A stretch of 64,000 nt of DNA, taken from NCBI GenBank assembly GCA_946902985.2, contig OX336390.1:529808861-529872860 (forward strand), given 5' to 3'. The translations under genes were made by a program, and so were the position numbers. Every line of letters starts with the position of its first letter. The first letter of the stretch is position 1. This stretch comes from Meconema thalassinum (taxonomy: Eukaryota > Arthropoda > Insecta > Orthoptera > Tettigoniidae). The notes below the pieces were generated by a model. It had not been told where the DNA came from, made no database searches, and worked only from the letters and a program-made list of their open reading frames with translations. Shown here piece after piece: positions 34,640-45,404 of the stretch.

Positions 34640-34707
34640 AGCCTATTTTCGATTTTGAAATAATAGGCTTATGAGATCACCTGTTGTCCGTGTGTCTGTG
34701 TGCGCGC

Positions 34708-34739
<32 letters not shown>

Positions 34740-36165
34740 TGAGTGTGTGTCCCCCTAATAACTTCTATACGGCTGTAGCGTTTTCAATGAAACTCGATAA
34801 GTTCATAGCACTACTCCGGGCTACCTCGACCGTGCCCTTCAAATTTTGTTACGTCTCACCAATCCAAAATGGCGGCTGTGCGAAATATTTCACCAGCATT
34901 CAATATCTCCAAAACTGTTCCCGATATCACCCTGGATTTTTTTACGGTGATAAAGGGAACTACTAGAAGTTCACCTATGTGACTATTGAAAATCTGGTAA
35001 CTACAAAACCAATATGGCGGCCACGCGAATTTGCGACTTTTAAATAGACGTTTCTCGCGATTTAACCAACCAAACGCAATAAAACTTGGTACAGTATACG
35101 TTTATACACATTGTAATGCACCGACATCAAGCTTCGTTCAATTGTTTACATAACCACATGATGGCGCATTTCACCGGCATTCTATATCTCTGAAACTATT
35201 AGCGGTATCACCCTGAAATTTTGTAAGGAGATAAAGGGCACTACTGGAAGTTCATCTGTAAGACTTTCAAAAACCGGTTGACTACAAAACGAACATGGCG
35301 GCCAAGCGAATTAAAAATTTTAATACACCTTTCTCGCGATTTAATGTTCCAAACGCAATGAAATATGGTACAGAAAATGTTCATACACACTGTAATGCAC
35401 TGGTATCCAATTTTTTCAATTGTTTACATAACCTCAAAATGGCGGCTGTGCGAATTATAAAATTAAGTTTTTATTTCTTGTGTCGTAATCATGCGATCGA
35501 AGTGAAAGTTTCAATAATGAACCAACGCAATAATTTGCCTTTAATGGTACATGACTCCATGACCCATACATTTAACAATCCTACATGGCGACCATCCAAA
35601 ATATTTAGACGGCTCTGAATATCTACGAATCTATTATAGCAATCAAACTGAATTTCTTTATGTTCATAGGGGCTATGAACATAAGTTCACCTATAGGACC
35701 TTAAATAACCTGGTGATCACAAATCCAACATGGTGGCGGCGCGAAGTATAAATATTCACATGGACGTTTCTCGCAATTTAACCATCCTAGTGCAGTGAAA
35801 CTTGGTACAGTAAATCCTTATACGAATGTTAATCCACTGGCATCTAATTTATTTCAATTGTTTCCATAACCACAAGATGGCAGCTGTGCGAAATTTTAAA
35901 ATCTCCGTGTTACTACTTGTGTCCTAATCATGCGATTGAAATTTGAATGCTGCACGTACACAATAATCTTCATGTAACAGTACATAACTCTAGGACCTAC
36001 ATATATAAAATACAACATGGCGACCATCCGAAATATTTAGTCGGTTCTCAATATCTACGAATCTATTACAGCAATCAAACTGAAATGTTGTATGTTCATA
36101 GCGGCAGTTAACATAAGTAGGATATATGAAAATAGGCTGTATAGTTCTTCACGGAACTACTTGTT
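34640..36165 (+). mobile_element. Helentron-like element, copy E
   Basis: 5' AGCCTATTTTCGATTTTGAA with its inverted arm, a GT-rich microsatellite (about 34690-34740), about two internal units (ATGGCGGC at 34869 and again at 35439), and 3' AATAGGCTGTATAGTTC, hairpin, ACTTGTT. The ORF 35295-35618 (107 aa) translates repeat units and is not considered a gene. Confidence 0.82.
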
Positions 36166-36350
36166 TATTTTACAGTATGAATGATTGAATAATTACTGAA
36201 AGAAAGAAACAGAGGAAGAAAGAAAAGAAATGTTGGCCTAATACTGTACGAACACTTACCCAGTCATGTTGAACAAGCATATTAGGGGCAGATGACCTCG
36301 CTGTTCCACACCTTCAATAAATAACTATCTATCATATCTTATAACTAATC

Positions 36351-36430
36351 CGTATTTATTTATTTACTCATTTATTTATTGATTTGTTTATTTATTTGTA
36401 TTTATTTATTTATTTATTTATTTATTTATT

Positions 36431-36474
<44 letters not shown>

Positions 36475-36480
36475 TGTGTT
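36351..36480. repeat. (TTTA)n microsatellite
   Basis: Imperfect ATTT repeats over about 130 bp. Confidence 0.95.
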
Positions 36481-36545
36481 ATTTAATTACTTTCCCCTTT
36501 CACGAGTTCATAAATAGCGTGGACAACAGGATACTACGTCATGAT

Positions 36546-37409
36546 TAGGGCTCGGATTTTTAGGTGCTAAAAATCGGGAAAATATTTATTTTTTTGTATT
36601 AAAAATACCTGAAATATGTGACAAAAAAGTAAAAATATGTAATTATAATTCAGTTTATTAATGTGAATATAGACAATAAACAGTACTCACGAATGCAATT
36701 TATTCTATGTCTCACTGACTGCTGAAGCATTATAATACACAACGAGATACATCTTCAGGTTGTCCATCACAAATGACCGACGATGGTCGCGAAACACTTA
36801 TTCTGAAGGCGTGAAACTGTGGCAATAAGTTTCTTGCCCTTGAGGTGTTGTGTAACTTGAGATCGCTATTCAGCCTTGATTGCTTTCTGACATGGTTGGT
36901 AAAACAGAACGCCCCTATCAGAAGTAAAATTATCTTTAAATTCTGCAACAGAACGATAACTTGTAGTTTGTTTACTTTAGGCATCGTAGAACTGCCTTAC
37001 ACTTCACAGTGCCAGAAATGAACTGCATGTTAGTGACACTGGTTCCAGGTAGCTGGGAGAGGGGAAGGTCTAGCACGTGGTGCAATATGGCTAAGGACAA
37101 GGAAATCCCCGGCTTCCACAGTGTGTGGCACGGGGCGACAATTTAAGAATAACACAGTTGCAAGCTGACATACGCTCTGCATGAAGATTAGATAGCTCAC
37201 AGATTCTTCCCCGTTGAAGTAACACACAACAAAAATTCAATAAACTGAAAGATTTGCATACTGATTTAATATATATATATATATATATATATATTATGTC
37301 TTGTTATGTGCTAATAAGTGAAAAGCAGGAATTTATGTATTTATAGAAGAAATGCTTAAAATATGTATTTACATAAAAAATATGTATTTACCTAAAAATC
37401 CGAGCCCTA
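36546..37409 (-). mobile_element. hAT-like element, copy 2 (inverted relative to copy 1)
   Basis: Same termini (TAGGGCTCGGATTTTTAGG and complement) and length (864 bp) as 18486-19356. The 8-bp flanks GTCATGAT and GTTATGAT differ at one base. An (AT)n run lies at about 37271-37293. The zinc-finger ORF on the minus strand (MPKVNK..., 36984 downward) is frame-disrupted relative to copy 1. Confidence 0.9.
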
Positions 37410-37417
37410 GTTATGAT

Positions 37418-38060
37418 TATGTCACAATGTAAAATCATACTCAGAGATCTCAAGCCGAGATCATGCAGATTCCTTCCAATCAAATTCGTGTTGACGGGCT
37501 GAAAAGTAACAAATAACCGTTTGTATAGGCAACTCTGAAGGAATGGCTTCAAAACTTGACATTTCTTGACCAGAATCATTAAGTGCAATTGAGTGTAAAA
37601 GCCGATGTGTTGTAACCAGCCGATTGGTCAATGGAATCCCTCGATTGGTCCATTCAACTTCGAAGAGTTCTCGTGGGTGAAACTGAATTGCTATTCTCCT
37701 ACCATGACCGTCTCATCGCTTTCCCTTTCATTGGGTTGTCCTCATTGACGACTGAGGCGCCTCGCATAAGGCGCGGAACGGCTGTGGCACGTCGGGACAT
37801 GAAGTTCTCGCTCAAGGAGGGTTTTCCTTTTTAAGTAACATGTCACCGGAAATTCCCGTCATTCTCAGCATCCCTTCACCCTGCCTGGGACCCTACAGTG
37901 TGCTCCACGGCACAGATGTCACAAACGTAAGCCGTGCCAATAGCCACCATCTTATAAACTCCCAGAAGAAGGAGAAGAAGAAGGCCTGGGTCCATTGATA
38001 GCTAGGAGGCTATGGAAATTAAAAGTACTATAGGGCGTGTACGAGAAATCTCGCATGTGT
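37418..38060. other. No recognised gene
   Basis: 37630-37834 has a short plus ORF without family features; the remainder is unassigned. Confidence 0.35.
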
Positions 38061-38064
38061 TAAA

Positions 38065-38640
38065 CTACTCGCCCGACTTAACTGTTATGCGGGCCAAACG
38101 CGATACAGTTCTGGCAGGGGCTATCGTCTTGTTCATTTGTTTACATCCACTTTTGAAATAAATTTCCCATATTTATGAAATCAGAATTGAGTTCGGCACT
38201 GCTTCTGGTATTCTGGTATTGTCACGATACCGTATGTTACTTGTGGCGCCCTACGAGTATAGACAACCCGCCTGACTTTACTGTAAAGCGGGCTCAACAC
38301 AACATAGTTTTGGCAGGGGCTATCGTCGTGTTTATTTATTTATAGGCTACGTACTTTACTTTTTAAGAAATGCAAGATTTTTCTTGTACTATTAAGACGA
38401 TTTGGAAGATTACGGTACAAACCACACCTTCTAACTCTATCGGGTTTAAGAGCTTGAGTCTTGCGAGACATAGGCCTACGCCTTAGTGTTTTATATATAT
38501 TACTAGCGGACCCGTGCGAGAACTCTCGCATAATGGGTTGTGTGCGCCCCATGTGGAAAGACTACCCGCCCGGCCCTAGTGCTATGCGGGCTGGACGCGA
38601 CACAGTTCAGGCAGGGGCTATCGTCTCGTTTCTTTGTTTA
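38065..38640 (+). repeat. Three dispersed copies of an 80-bp motif
   Basis: Blocks near 38065, 38262 and 38561 share CCCGCC/ATGCGGGC pairing and GGCAGGGGCTATCGTC followed by TTTGTTTA. The first and third are preceded by related ACGAGAA(A/C)TCTCGCAT sequences. They look like repeated ends of one element family. Confidence 0.7.
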
Positions 38641-38664
38641 AAAGCACTTTATAATATATACTAG

Positions 38665-39492
38665 CAACCCGACCTGGCTTCGCCCGGGAACAGCTGTAAT
38701 GCATGCATTATGTGATAAGCGCATTTTTTCCAATGTCAATGAACAACGACCAATATCCGTTAAAATCACTAACAGGATTATTAACTATATTATCATGGAG
38801 ATGCATGTGCAACAAATTCTTGTCAGACATAATTTAAGAATGGCGAGGTGCATTAAACACAAATCCCCCTTCCGTCCAATCTTAAATTGACTGTGAATTT
38901 TGCGGAACGAAAAGTTCACAGGCAAAATGAAGAAAAGCCGAGTTGCACTTCCAGGGAAACTCCAAACACACCACTCTTCTTTAAAGTTTTTAACTCAACA
39001 CGACTCGACAGTTTGCTGCTGGCTGTATCTGGGGTAATAAGCTCGTCCGCTAGCTAAGCTGTAACTGGGGTGATAGACTCGCCCCTAGCTAGCTCGTAAA
39101 CTGTCGCCTTAGTAACTGAATGGAGATTGTTGGAAGAAATGAAAACGTAAAAACACTTACAGTAGGCGATGTGTTGATGATAGAGATATGCTCTCCCAGG
39201 CTTTTTTGTAGAACTTTTCATGCTGAACAATTCTTGCACTCACAGTATATAGATATGTTTAACGGTTTGCCCAGCGTAAGCTTAAAAAGCGCACGGACGC
39301 CAGTTTTTTTTCGACATTTTCACTGAAATCGTTAGTGCTTGCCTTCCTTTGGTGATAAAAATTATTTTCTACGGAAACCTTCCTTGAGATATCCTTTACA
39401 GAATGGTGAAAACCGCATCAAAATCCATTCAGTGGTTCTCGAGATTACCCGTGACATCAAGAATCGGGGACTTTGTTTTATACTAAGTAGAG
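38665..39492 (+). mobile_element. Interspersed repeat (CTAGCAACCCG...TATACTAAGTAG)
   Basis: Begins CTAGCAACCCGACCTGGCTTC and ends near TTTTATACTAAGTAGAG. 38858-39492 is homologous to 53525-54254. No coding capacity. The family was not named; the class is unknown. Confidence 0.55.
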
Positions 39493-39681
39493 ATTATACG
39501 CCAATCAGTATAATTTAAGGCTGTGCGATCTCCACCGCCGTCAATCGCATGGCAAGAGATGGTAGCACTACTGTATCACCGATAGCAGCCGCTGCATTTG
39601 TGTTAGTGACATGTCTACCCTTCAATTATCACCTCCTTCCGCTCCTACTCCCCCCGCTTCTCCTCGTCTCTCAACGTCTTC

Positions 39682-39706
39682 TATCTCTCTCTCTCTCTCT
39701 CTCTCT
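39682..39706. repeat. (CT)n microsatellite
   Basis: Run of about 12 CT dinucleotides. Confidence 0.9.
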
Positions 39707-39785
39707 CACTGATAGCGTTGCTTTGCATCTGAAAAACAAACCAGACTTGCTTTCCGAGCCGTATTGCCAATTTGTGGACTACTGT

Positions 39786-40871
39786 CGACCAAAGTATTAT
39801 GTGTACTCGAGTTTGAAGGTTGTTTGTGACGTAACCAATAGACATACATAAAATCCAATAACATCATTATTTTTGTCGTTCTATTTTACGTGAGTCCATG
39901 TAGGTTTGGAATTTTTAGTTTATATTTTAATATTTTTTATCGCAGTTGGAACACAAAAAGTGCCCGTTTTTAAGCGTGTTTCAACCATGCGTCACATTTA
40001 AGAATTATTATCGTACAAACCCTTCATTGTATCGAATCCAAATTTTAACACAATATACATTGGAATGTTGTATAACTGGTTTATTAATTTCAAAATTTTT
40101 CGTGTCCAAGAAACAATGTTGTTATCTATTGTCTAAGGTAACGTTTTCTCGGCTTGGGGTGGTTGGAATATGTAGTTCTTGGTCGCGTTATATTCCTTAT
40201 ACATCAAAAAGTTATGTTGAATGACTTTAAAATACGTAAATTAATTCACTTATTTTATATCGGTTTATATTTGAACGGGGAAATACGACCTCGCCTCGCT
40301 CGACAGTGATGGGCTCCATCTCAGCAACGCTGTACAGCCTACCCCGGAGCGGCTGGCAGGTGAATCATGCCTTATTTCCACGAACAAATACAAACCGATA
40401 TAAAATAAGTGAATTAATTTACGTATTTCACAGTCATACAGCATAACTTCTTGATGTATAAGGATTACAACGTGACCAAGAGCGATATTTTCCAACCACC
40501 CCGAACCGAGAAAAAGTTACCTTACAAAAATGATAACAACTTTGTTTCTTGGACACACAAAATTTTGAAATTAATAAACCAGTTATACAACATTCCAATG
40601 TATATTGTGTTAAAATTTGCATTTGATCTGATGACGGGCTTTTGAGATAATAATTCTTAAATGTGGCGCATGGTTGAAACACGCTTAAAAATGGGCACAT
40701 TTTGTGTTCCAACTGCGATAAAAATATTAAAATATAAATTAAAAATTCCAAACCTACATGAACTAACGTAAAATAGAACGGCAAAAATGATGATGGTATT
40801 GGATTTTATGTAGATCTATTGGTTACTTCACAAACACCCTTCAAACTCGAGTGCACATAATACTTTGGTCC
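39786..40871. mobile_element. Foldback element: long near-perfect palindrome
   Basis: The left arm (39786 to about 40272) reappears inverted at about 40386-40871: GACCAAAGTATTATGTG outside, ACTTATTTTATATCGGTTT inside. The loop of about 113 bp is GC-rich. The similar ORFs 39946-40224 (+) and 40434-40784 (-) are translations of the two arms, not genes. No target duplication was resolved. Confidence 0.88.
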
Positions 40872-40929
40872 AGCCCAATAAAAAAGAATATATTATGATA
40901 TAGGCCTATTATGATTATATTTTGATATA

Positions 40930-41198
40930 GTATGATATGATTCACGGAGTGAGGTTGTGGTTAGGGTTGTGCAGCTGTGAGCTTTCATTCCGGAAATAGT
41001 GGGTTCGAACCCCCCTGTCGGTAGCCCTGGAGATGGTTGTCCCTGGTTTCTCATGTTCACACCAGGCAAATGGGCGCTGTACCTTAATAAAGGCCACAGC
41101 CGCTTCCTTCCCACTGCTAGTCTTTCCTATCCCATCGTCGCCATAAGTCCTACAGTATCTGTGTCGGTGCGACGTAAGGCAAATTGTAATATATATAT
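40930..41198 (+). mobile_element. tRNA-derived SINE (family 3)
   Basis: B box GGGTTCGAACCCC near 41000, a body with CCCATCGTCGCCATAAG and GTGTCGGTGCGACGTAAGGC, and an A/T-rich tail. The 12-bp target duplication TATTTTGATATA (40918-40929, 41199-41210) defines the limits. Confidence 0.88.
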
Positions 41199-41236
41199 TA
41201 TTTTGATATATATTGAAGATTACAACTCGCATAATA

Positions 41237-41681
41237 GGCCTGGAGACAGGTAGTTCAATAAGGAAATAATTAGTGGAAAGCTGGAAATTGCTTTAATCGC
41301 TTTATTTGGACCCAGATATTACTCTCCCAAGTTTCTCCCTCGAGCGAAGTCGGCGTTGGCCCTTCTGGCCCTAAGAAGGTACCATTTTTCAATTTTTTGC
41401 AAATATCTCCCAAATCTTCAACTTTATCAACAAAATACCTCTTATAAAAATAATCTAGAGTAAATTTCCTACAAAAATGTTCACTACCGTTTGTCTCTAA
41501 TGTGAACCGTTACGATGCTACGACCATTCAAAGATGAGCCCTTTTTGATTCATGCGGAAAAGCTATGGAAATGATATGCCATATCAACGTTTCTACATGT
41601 TTTAATATTTGTCAGCATTCCAGATGCACAAGCTGTTAACTTGTTACAAGTATAACAGATTTTCAATGTAAACAGCTGTGG
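41237..41681 (+). repeat. Left long TIR
   Basis: Inverted match to 44939-45404, for example CTGTTAACTTGTTACAAG, AAATGATATGCCATATC and GGCCCTTCTGGCCCT-type blocks. The innermost match is AAACAGCTGTGG. Confidence 0.9.
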
Positions 41682-41713
41682 AAAAATAGCTACCATTAGT
41701 ATCATTTTGCAAT

Positions 41714-44700
41714 ATTGAGTTTTCGACTACAGAACAGCATGTGGATGCTCGGTGTGCGCGGATCTCGCGGGATGATGCGGACTTGAGCAAATTTGTTGGA
41801 TGGTTATCAACTCAAGAGCCCTTTCCTCGTGGACAACACGTTGTTTCGTTAAGCACAGGAGTTGTCGGGGATGGACAAATCACTTGTCATATGACCTATG
41901 AAATTGGAATAGCAGCACAAAAAGGCATAACCGGCAACAATTTTCACGATGTGAAGTTCCTTAGAAAAAATGGCGTGATGCCTCTCCGCGCGGTAAATTC
42001 GAAAATAACAAGTAGTTCCGTGAAGAACTATACAGCCTATTTTCATATATCCTGCTCATGTTAATTGCCTCTATCAACATACAAAATTTCAGTTTAATTG
42101 CTGTAACAGATTCATAGATATTGAGAACCGTCTAAATATTTCAGTTGGTCGCCAGGTTGGATTTTTAATTTTGTACTATTACATTAAGATTATTGTGGTC
42201 GTGTGGTATTCAAACTTCAATCGCATGATTAGAACTCAAGAAGTAAAAACGAGATTTTAAAATTACGCACAGCAGCCATCTTGTGATTATGCAAACATTT
42301 GAAATAAATTAGATGCCAGTGGATCTACATTTGAATAAGCATTTAACGTGAAACGTTTCACGGCACTCGGATAGTTAATTCGCGAGAAACGTCCATTTAA
42401 ATATTTATACTTCGCGTCGCCGCCATGTTGGATTTGTGCTCACCAGGTTACTCAAAGTCCTATAGGTGAACATATGTTCATAGTCTCTATGAACATTAAA
42501 AAAATCTGTTTGTTTGCTGTAAAAGATTCATAGATCTTGAGAACCGTCTAAATATTTCGGAAGCTCGCCGTTTAGGATTGTTATATGTATAGGCCATAGA
42601 GTTATGTACCATTCAAGGACAATTATTGCCTAGGTTCATTATTCAAACTTTCACGTCAATCGCATGATAACGACACAAGAAATAAAAACATAATTTTAAA
42701 ATTTCGCACAGCCGCCATCTTGAGGTTATGTAAACAATTGAATTAAATTAGATGGCAGTGCATTACAATCTGCAAAATCATTTACTGTACCACATTTCAC
42801 TGCGCTCAGAGAGTTAAATCACGAGAAAAGTCTATTAAAATATTTCAAATTCGCTTGTTCGCCATGTTCGTTTTGTACTTTACAGGTTTATGAAATATAC
42901 ATAGGTAAACTTGTATCAGTACCCTTTATCACCGTACAAGATTGCAGGGTGATATCTGTAATAGTTTCGGAGATATAGAATGTCAGTGAAATATTTCGCA
43001 CAGCCGCCATTTTGAGGTTATGTAAACAATTGAACTAAATTAGACTCCAGTGCTTTACAATGTGTATAAACAATTGCTGTACCCAATTTCATTACGTTTG
43101 GGTAGTTAAATCGCGAGAAAAGTCTATTTAAAAGTCTCAACTTCGCTTGGCCGCCATGTTGGTTTTGTAGTCACCAGGATTTTGAAAGTCTCATAGGTGA
43201 TCTTCTAGTAGTGCCCTTTATCACCGTACACAATTTCAGGGCGATATCGGTAATAGTTTCGGAGATATCGAATGTTAGTGAAATATTTCGCACAGCCGCC
43301 ATGTTGGATTGGTGAGACGTAACAAAATTTGAAAGGCACGGTCGAGGTCGCCGGGAATAGCGCCATGAACTTACCGAGTTTCATTGAAATCGCTCCAGTC
43401 GTTTAGACACACACACACGCAAACACACACGGACAAAAGGTGATTTCATAAGCCTATTTTTTCAAAATTGAAAATAGGCTAAAAATCCGCAACACGGATA
43501 TTCCTGGTGATCCTCTTGTGCTTTTCCAATGCATTTGCCTTGCAAAGAAATCCGATGCAGAATTGAAACAATATTTCCAGTTTGAACTAGCTCCGTATCC
43601 GGTTGCGATCTTTGATAAAGCGGGAATGCGTAGACGCAAAAGTCTGTGTTCTATAAATTATTCGATCCTGTTACCGATGAGCTCATATTTGAGGACCTAC
43701 ATCATGTTCTCGACGGAGGATATCTTCTGCACCGTGTAATTTGGCACCAAACCGATACTTTTGTCGACATTAGTGCCAAATATGCGAGTTACGTTAAAAG
43801 ATACTTTAAAAACAGTGTCATTATTTTCGTTGGGTATCCTGACGACCCAGCAGCTCGCAGTACCAAGTCCGTTGAACGTCTTCGACGATCGCACAAGCAT
43901 GAAGCTGCTAATGTTTTGTTTTTTTTATGAGTCCATGACGGCACCTATGCCACAAGCAAACTTTTTGTCTAATGTCACAAACAAACGAAGATTGATCGAC
44001 TTGTTGCGCGTCAAATTCGAAAGCGAAGGAATCGAACCCAGACAAGCTCCACATGCCGATGTGCTCATCGTTACCACCCCACTCGAGTTATCTCGGCCCG
44101 ACAATTCAGTCATTATAGTGGCTGAAGATATAGATATCCTGGTCATCTTGTGTGCCACCCTCCACGAAAATGTATTTTATGAAACCCGGCCAAGGTTCAA
44201 CCAAACAACAACTATTTTGCACAACAAGTTTCAATCTCCCAACACGTGTGCAAGAAAACTTCCTCTTTTTGCATGCGTTTAGTGGGTGCGATATAACGTC
44301 TTCGTTTCACAGGCAGTGCAAAATGAAATTCGTAACACTGCTGAAGAGTAATGAGGAACTGCAGACAGCTGTTAGGGTTTTCCGAGACGTGAACGCAAAC
44401 CCCGATGAAATTGACAAAGCGGGCCAGTTGGTTTTGGCTGGGCTTTATGACAACTAAACCACGGGAAATACCCTGAATGAGCTGCGGTTCCAACTGTTTG
44501 AAAAATCTCTAAGCAAACATCGATTTAATCTCGCAAGCTTACCTCCCACCGAATCAGCGGCACGTGATCACTCTTTAAGAACATATCATCAAATCCAAAC
44601 ATGGTATGGAAATGATACAAATCCACTGGATTGGGGCTGGAAAAATTCTCAATGTGGTTTGGCTCCCATACCTACGAGAGATCCGGTGCCACAAACGCTT

Positions 44701-44975
44701 CTAAACACAGTGTCCAGCAAATGTTCGGAAGGATGTAACACAGCTTGTGGTTGCAGGAAAACGGGCCTCCGATGCTCCAGAATCTGCATGAATTGTATGG
44801 GACGGTCATGTACAAATGCTGCCGAGGAAGATGATATGGATGATTGTGACGGAGACATCGATGTTAATCTTGAGCGCCCTGTGACGTCGGACAAAAGTAC
44901 CGATACAGACGATGAAAGCGATGACGGAGAAATTGAGGCCACAGCTGTTTACATTGAAAATCTGTTATACTTGTA
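41714..44975 (+). pseudogene. PIN/XPG-like nuclease-related protein with Cys-rich tail, fragmentary
   Basis: Two segments of one protein: 41714-42006 (ADLSKFVGWLSTQEPFP, GDGQITCHMTYEIG) and 43481-44975, separated by an inserted element across which the frame continues. Later parts include DGGYLLHRVIW, IIFVGYPDDP, HADVLIVTT, AEDIDILVILC and FLFLHAFSGCDITSS. The end is a Cys-rich motif, CSEGCNTACGCRKTGLRCS then CMNCMGRSC. Acidic residues in HADVL and AEDID resemble PIN/XPG-type metal sites, an inference; Val stands where I would expect Asp in IIFVGYP. The N-terminal half of the family is missing. Frameshifts near 43640, 43920 (T run) and 44150-44240 and a stop at 44455 show decay. Confidence 0.7.
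42007..43480 (-). mobile_element. Helentron-like element, copy F, nested in the PIN-like gene
   Basis: Minus-strand orientation: AGCCTATTTTCAATTTTG with its inverted arm at 43480, an ACAC microsatellite, internal units, and a 3' hairpin AGTTCTTCACGGAACT then ACTTGTT at 42007. Removing AACAAG...GGCT rejoins the host reading frame with no duplicated bases. It is closely similar to copy B but has fewer 292-bp units. Confidence 0.9.
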
Positions 44976-45404
44976 ACAAGTTAACAGCTTGTGCACCTGG
45001 AATGCTGACAAATATTTTATAATATGTAGAAACTTTGATATGGCATATCATTTCCATAGCTTTTCCGCAAGAATCTAAAAGGGCTCCAATTTGAATGGTC
45101 GTAGCATCGTAACAGTTCACATTAGAGACAAAAGGTAGAGAGCATTTTTGTAGAAAATGTACTCTAGATTATTTTCATAATAGGCATTTTGTTGATAAAG
45201 TTGATGGTTTGGGAGATATTAGCAAAAAAAAAAAAAGGAAAAATGGTACCTTCTTAGGGCCAGAAGGGCCAACGCCGACTTCGCTTGAGGGGGAAAACTT
45301 GGGAGAGTAATATCTGGGTCAAAATAAAGCGATTAAAGCAATTTCCAGCTTTCCACTAATTATTTCCTTATTGAGGCTTTTGTTTTTCGACCTGTCGCCT
45401 GGCC
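44939..45404 (-). repeat. Right long TIR
   Basis: The partner of the left TIR. Its inner part encodes the last residues of the PIN-like protein (TAVYIENLLYL). Confidence 0.9.

Larger units (their letters stand above)
41237..45404 (+). mobile_element. DNA transposon with ~450-bp TIRs encoding a PIN-like protein, split by a Helentron-like element
   Basis: Long inverted repeats (41237-41681 and 44939-45404) enclose fragments of one protein-coding region read on the plus strand. Subtracting the 1474-bp insertion leaves about 2.7 kb. The ends are GGCCTGGAGACAGG and its near complement; TA follows or precedes both ends, so a TA duplication is possible but unproven. The left arm lacks about 12 bp present in the right. 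I know the protein as a repeated arthropod/cnidarian family but cannot name a transposon superfamily for it. Confidence 0.8.

Noticed and set aside
36351..36480. CRISPR-like or satellite array
   Set aside because: Simple tetranucleotide repeat; there are no spacers, and the context is eukaryotic.
39946..40784. Two similar ORFs on opposite strands suggesting duplicated genes
   Set aside because: They are the two arms of one palindrome and show no protein family features.
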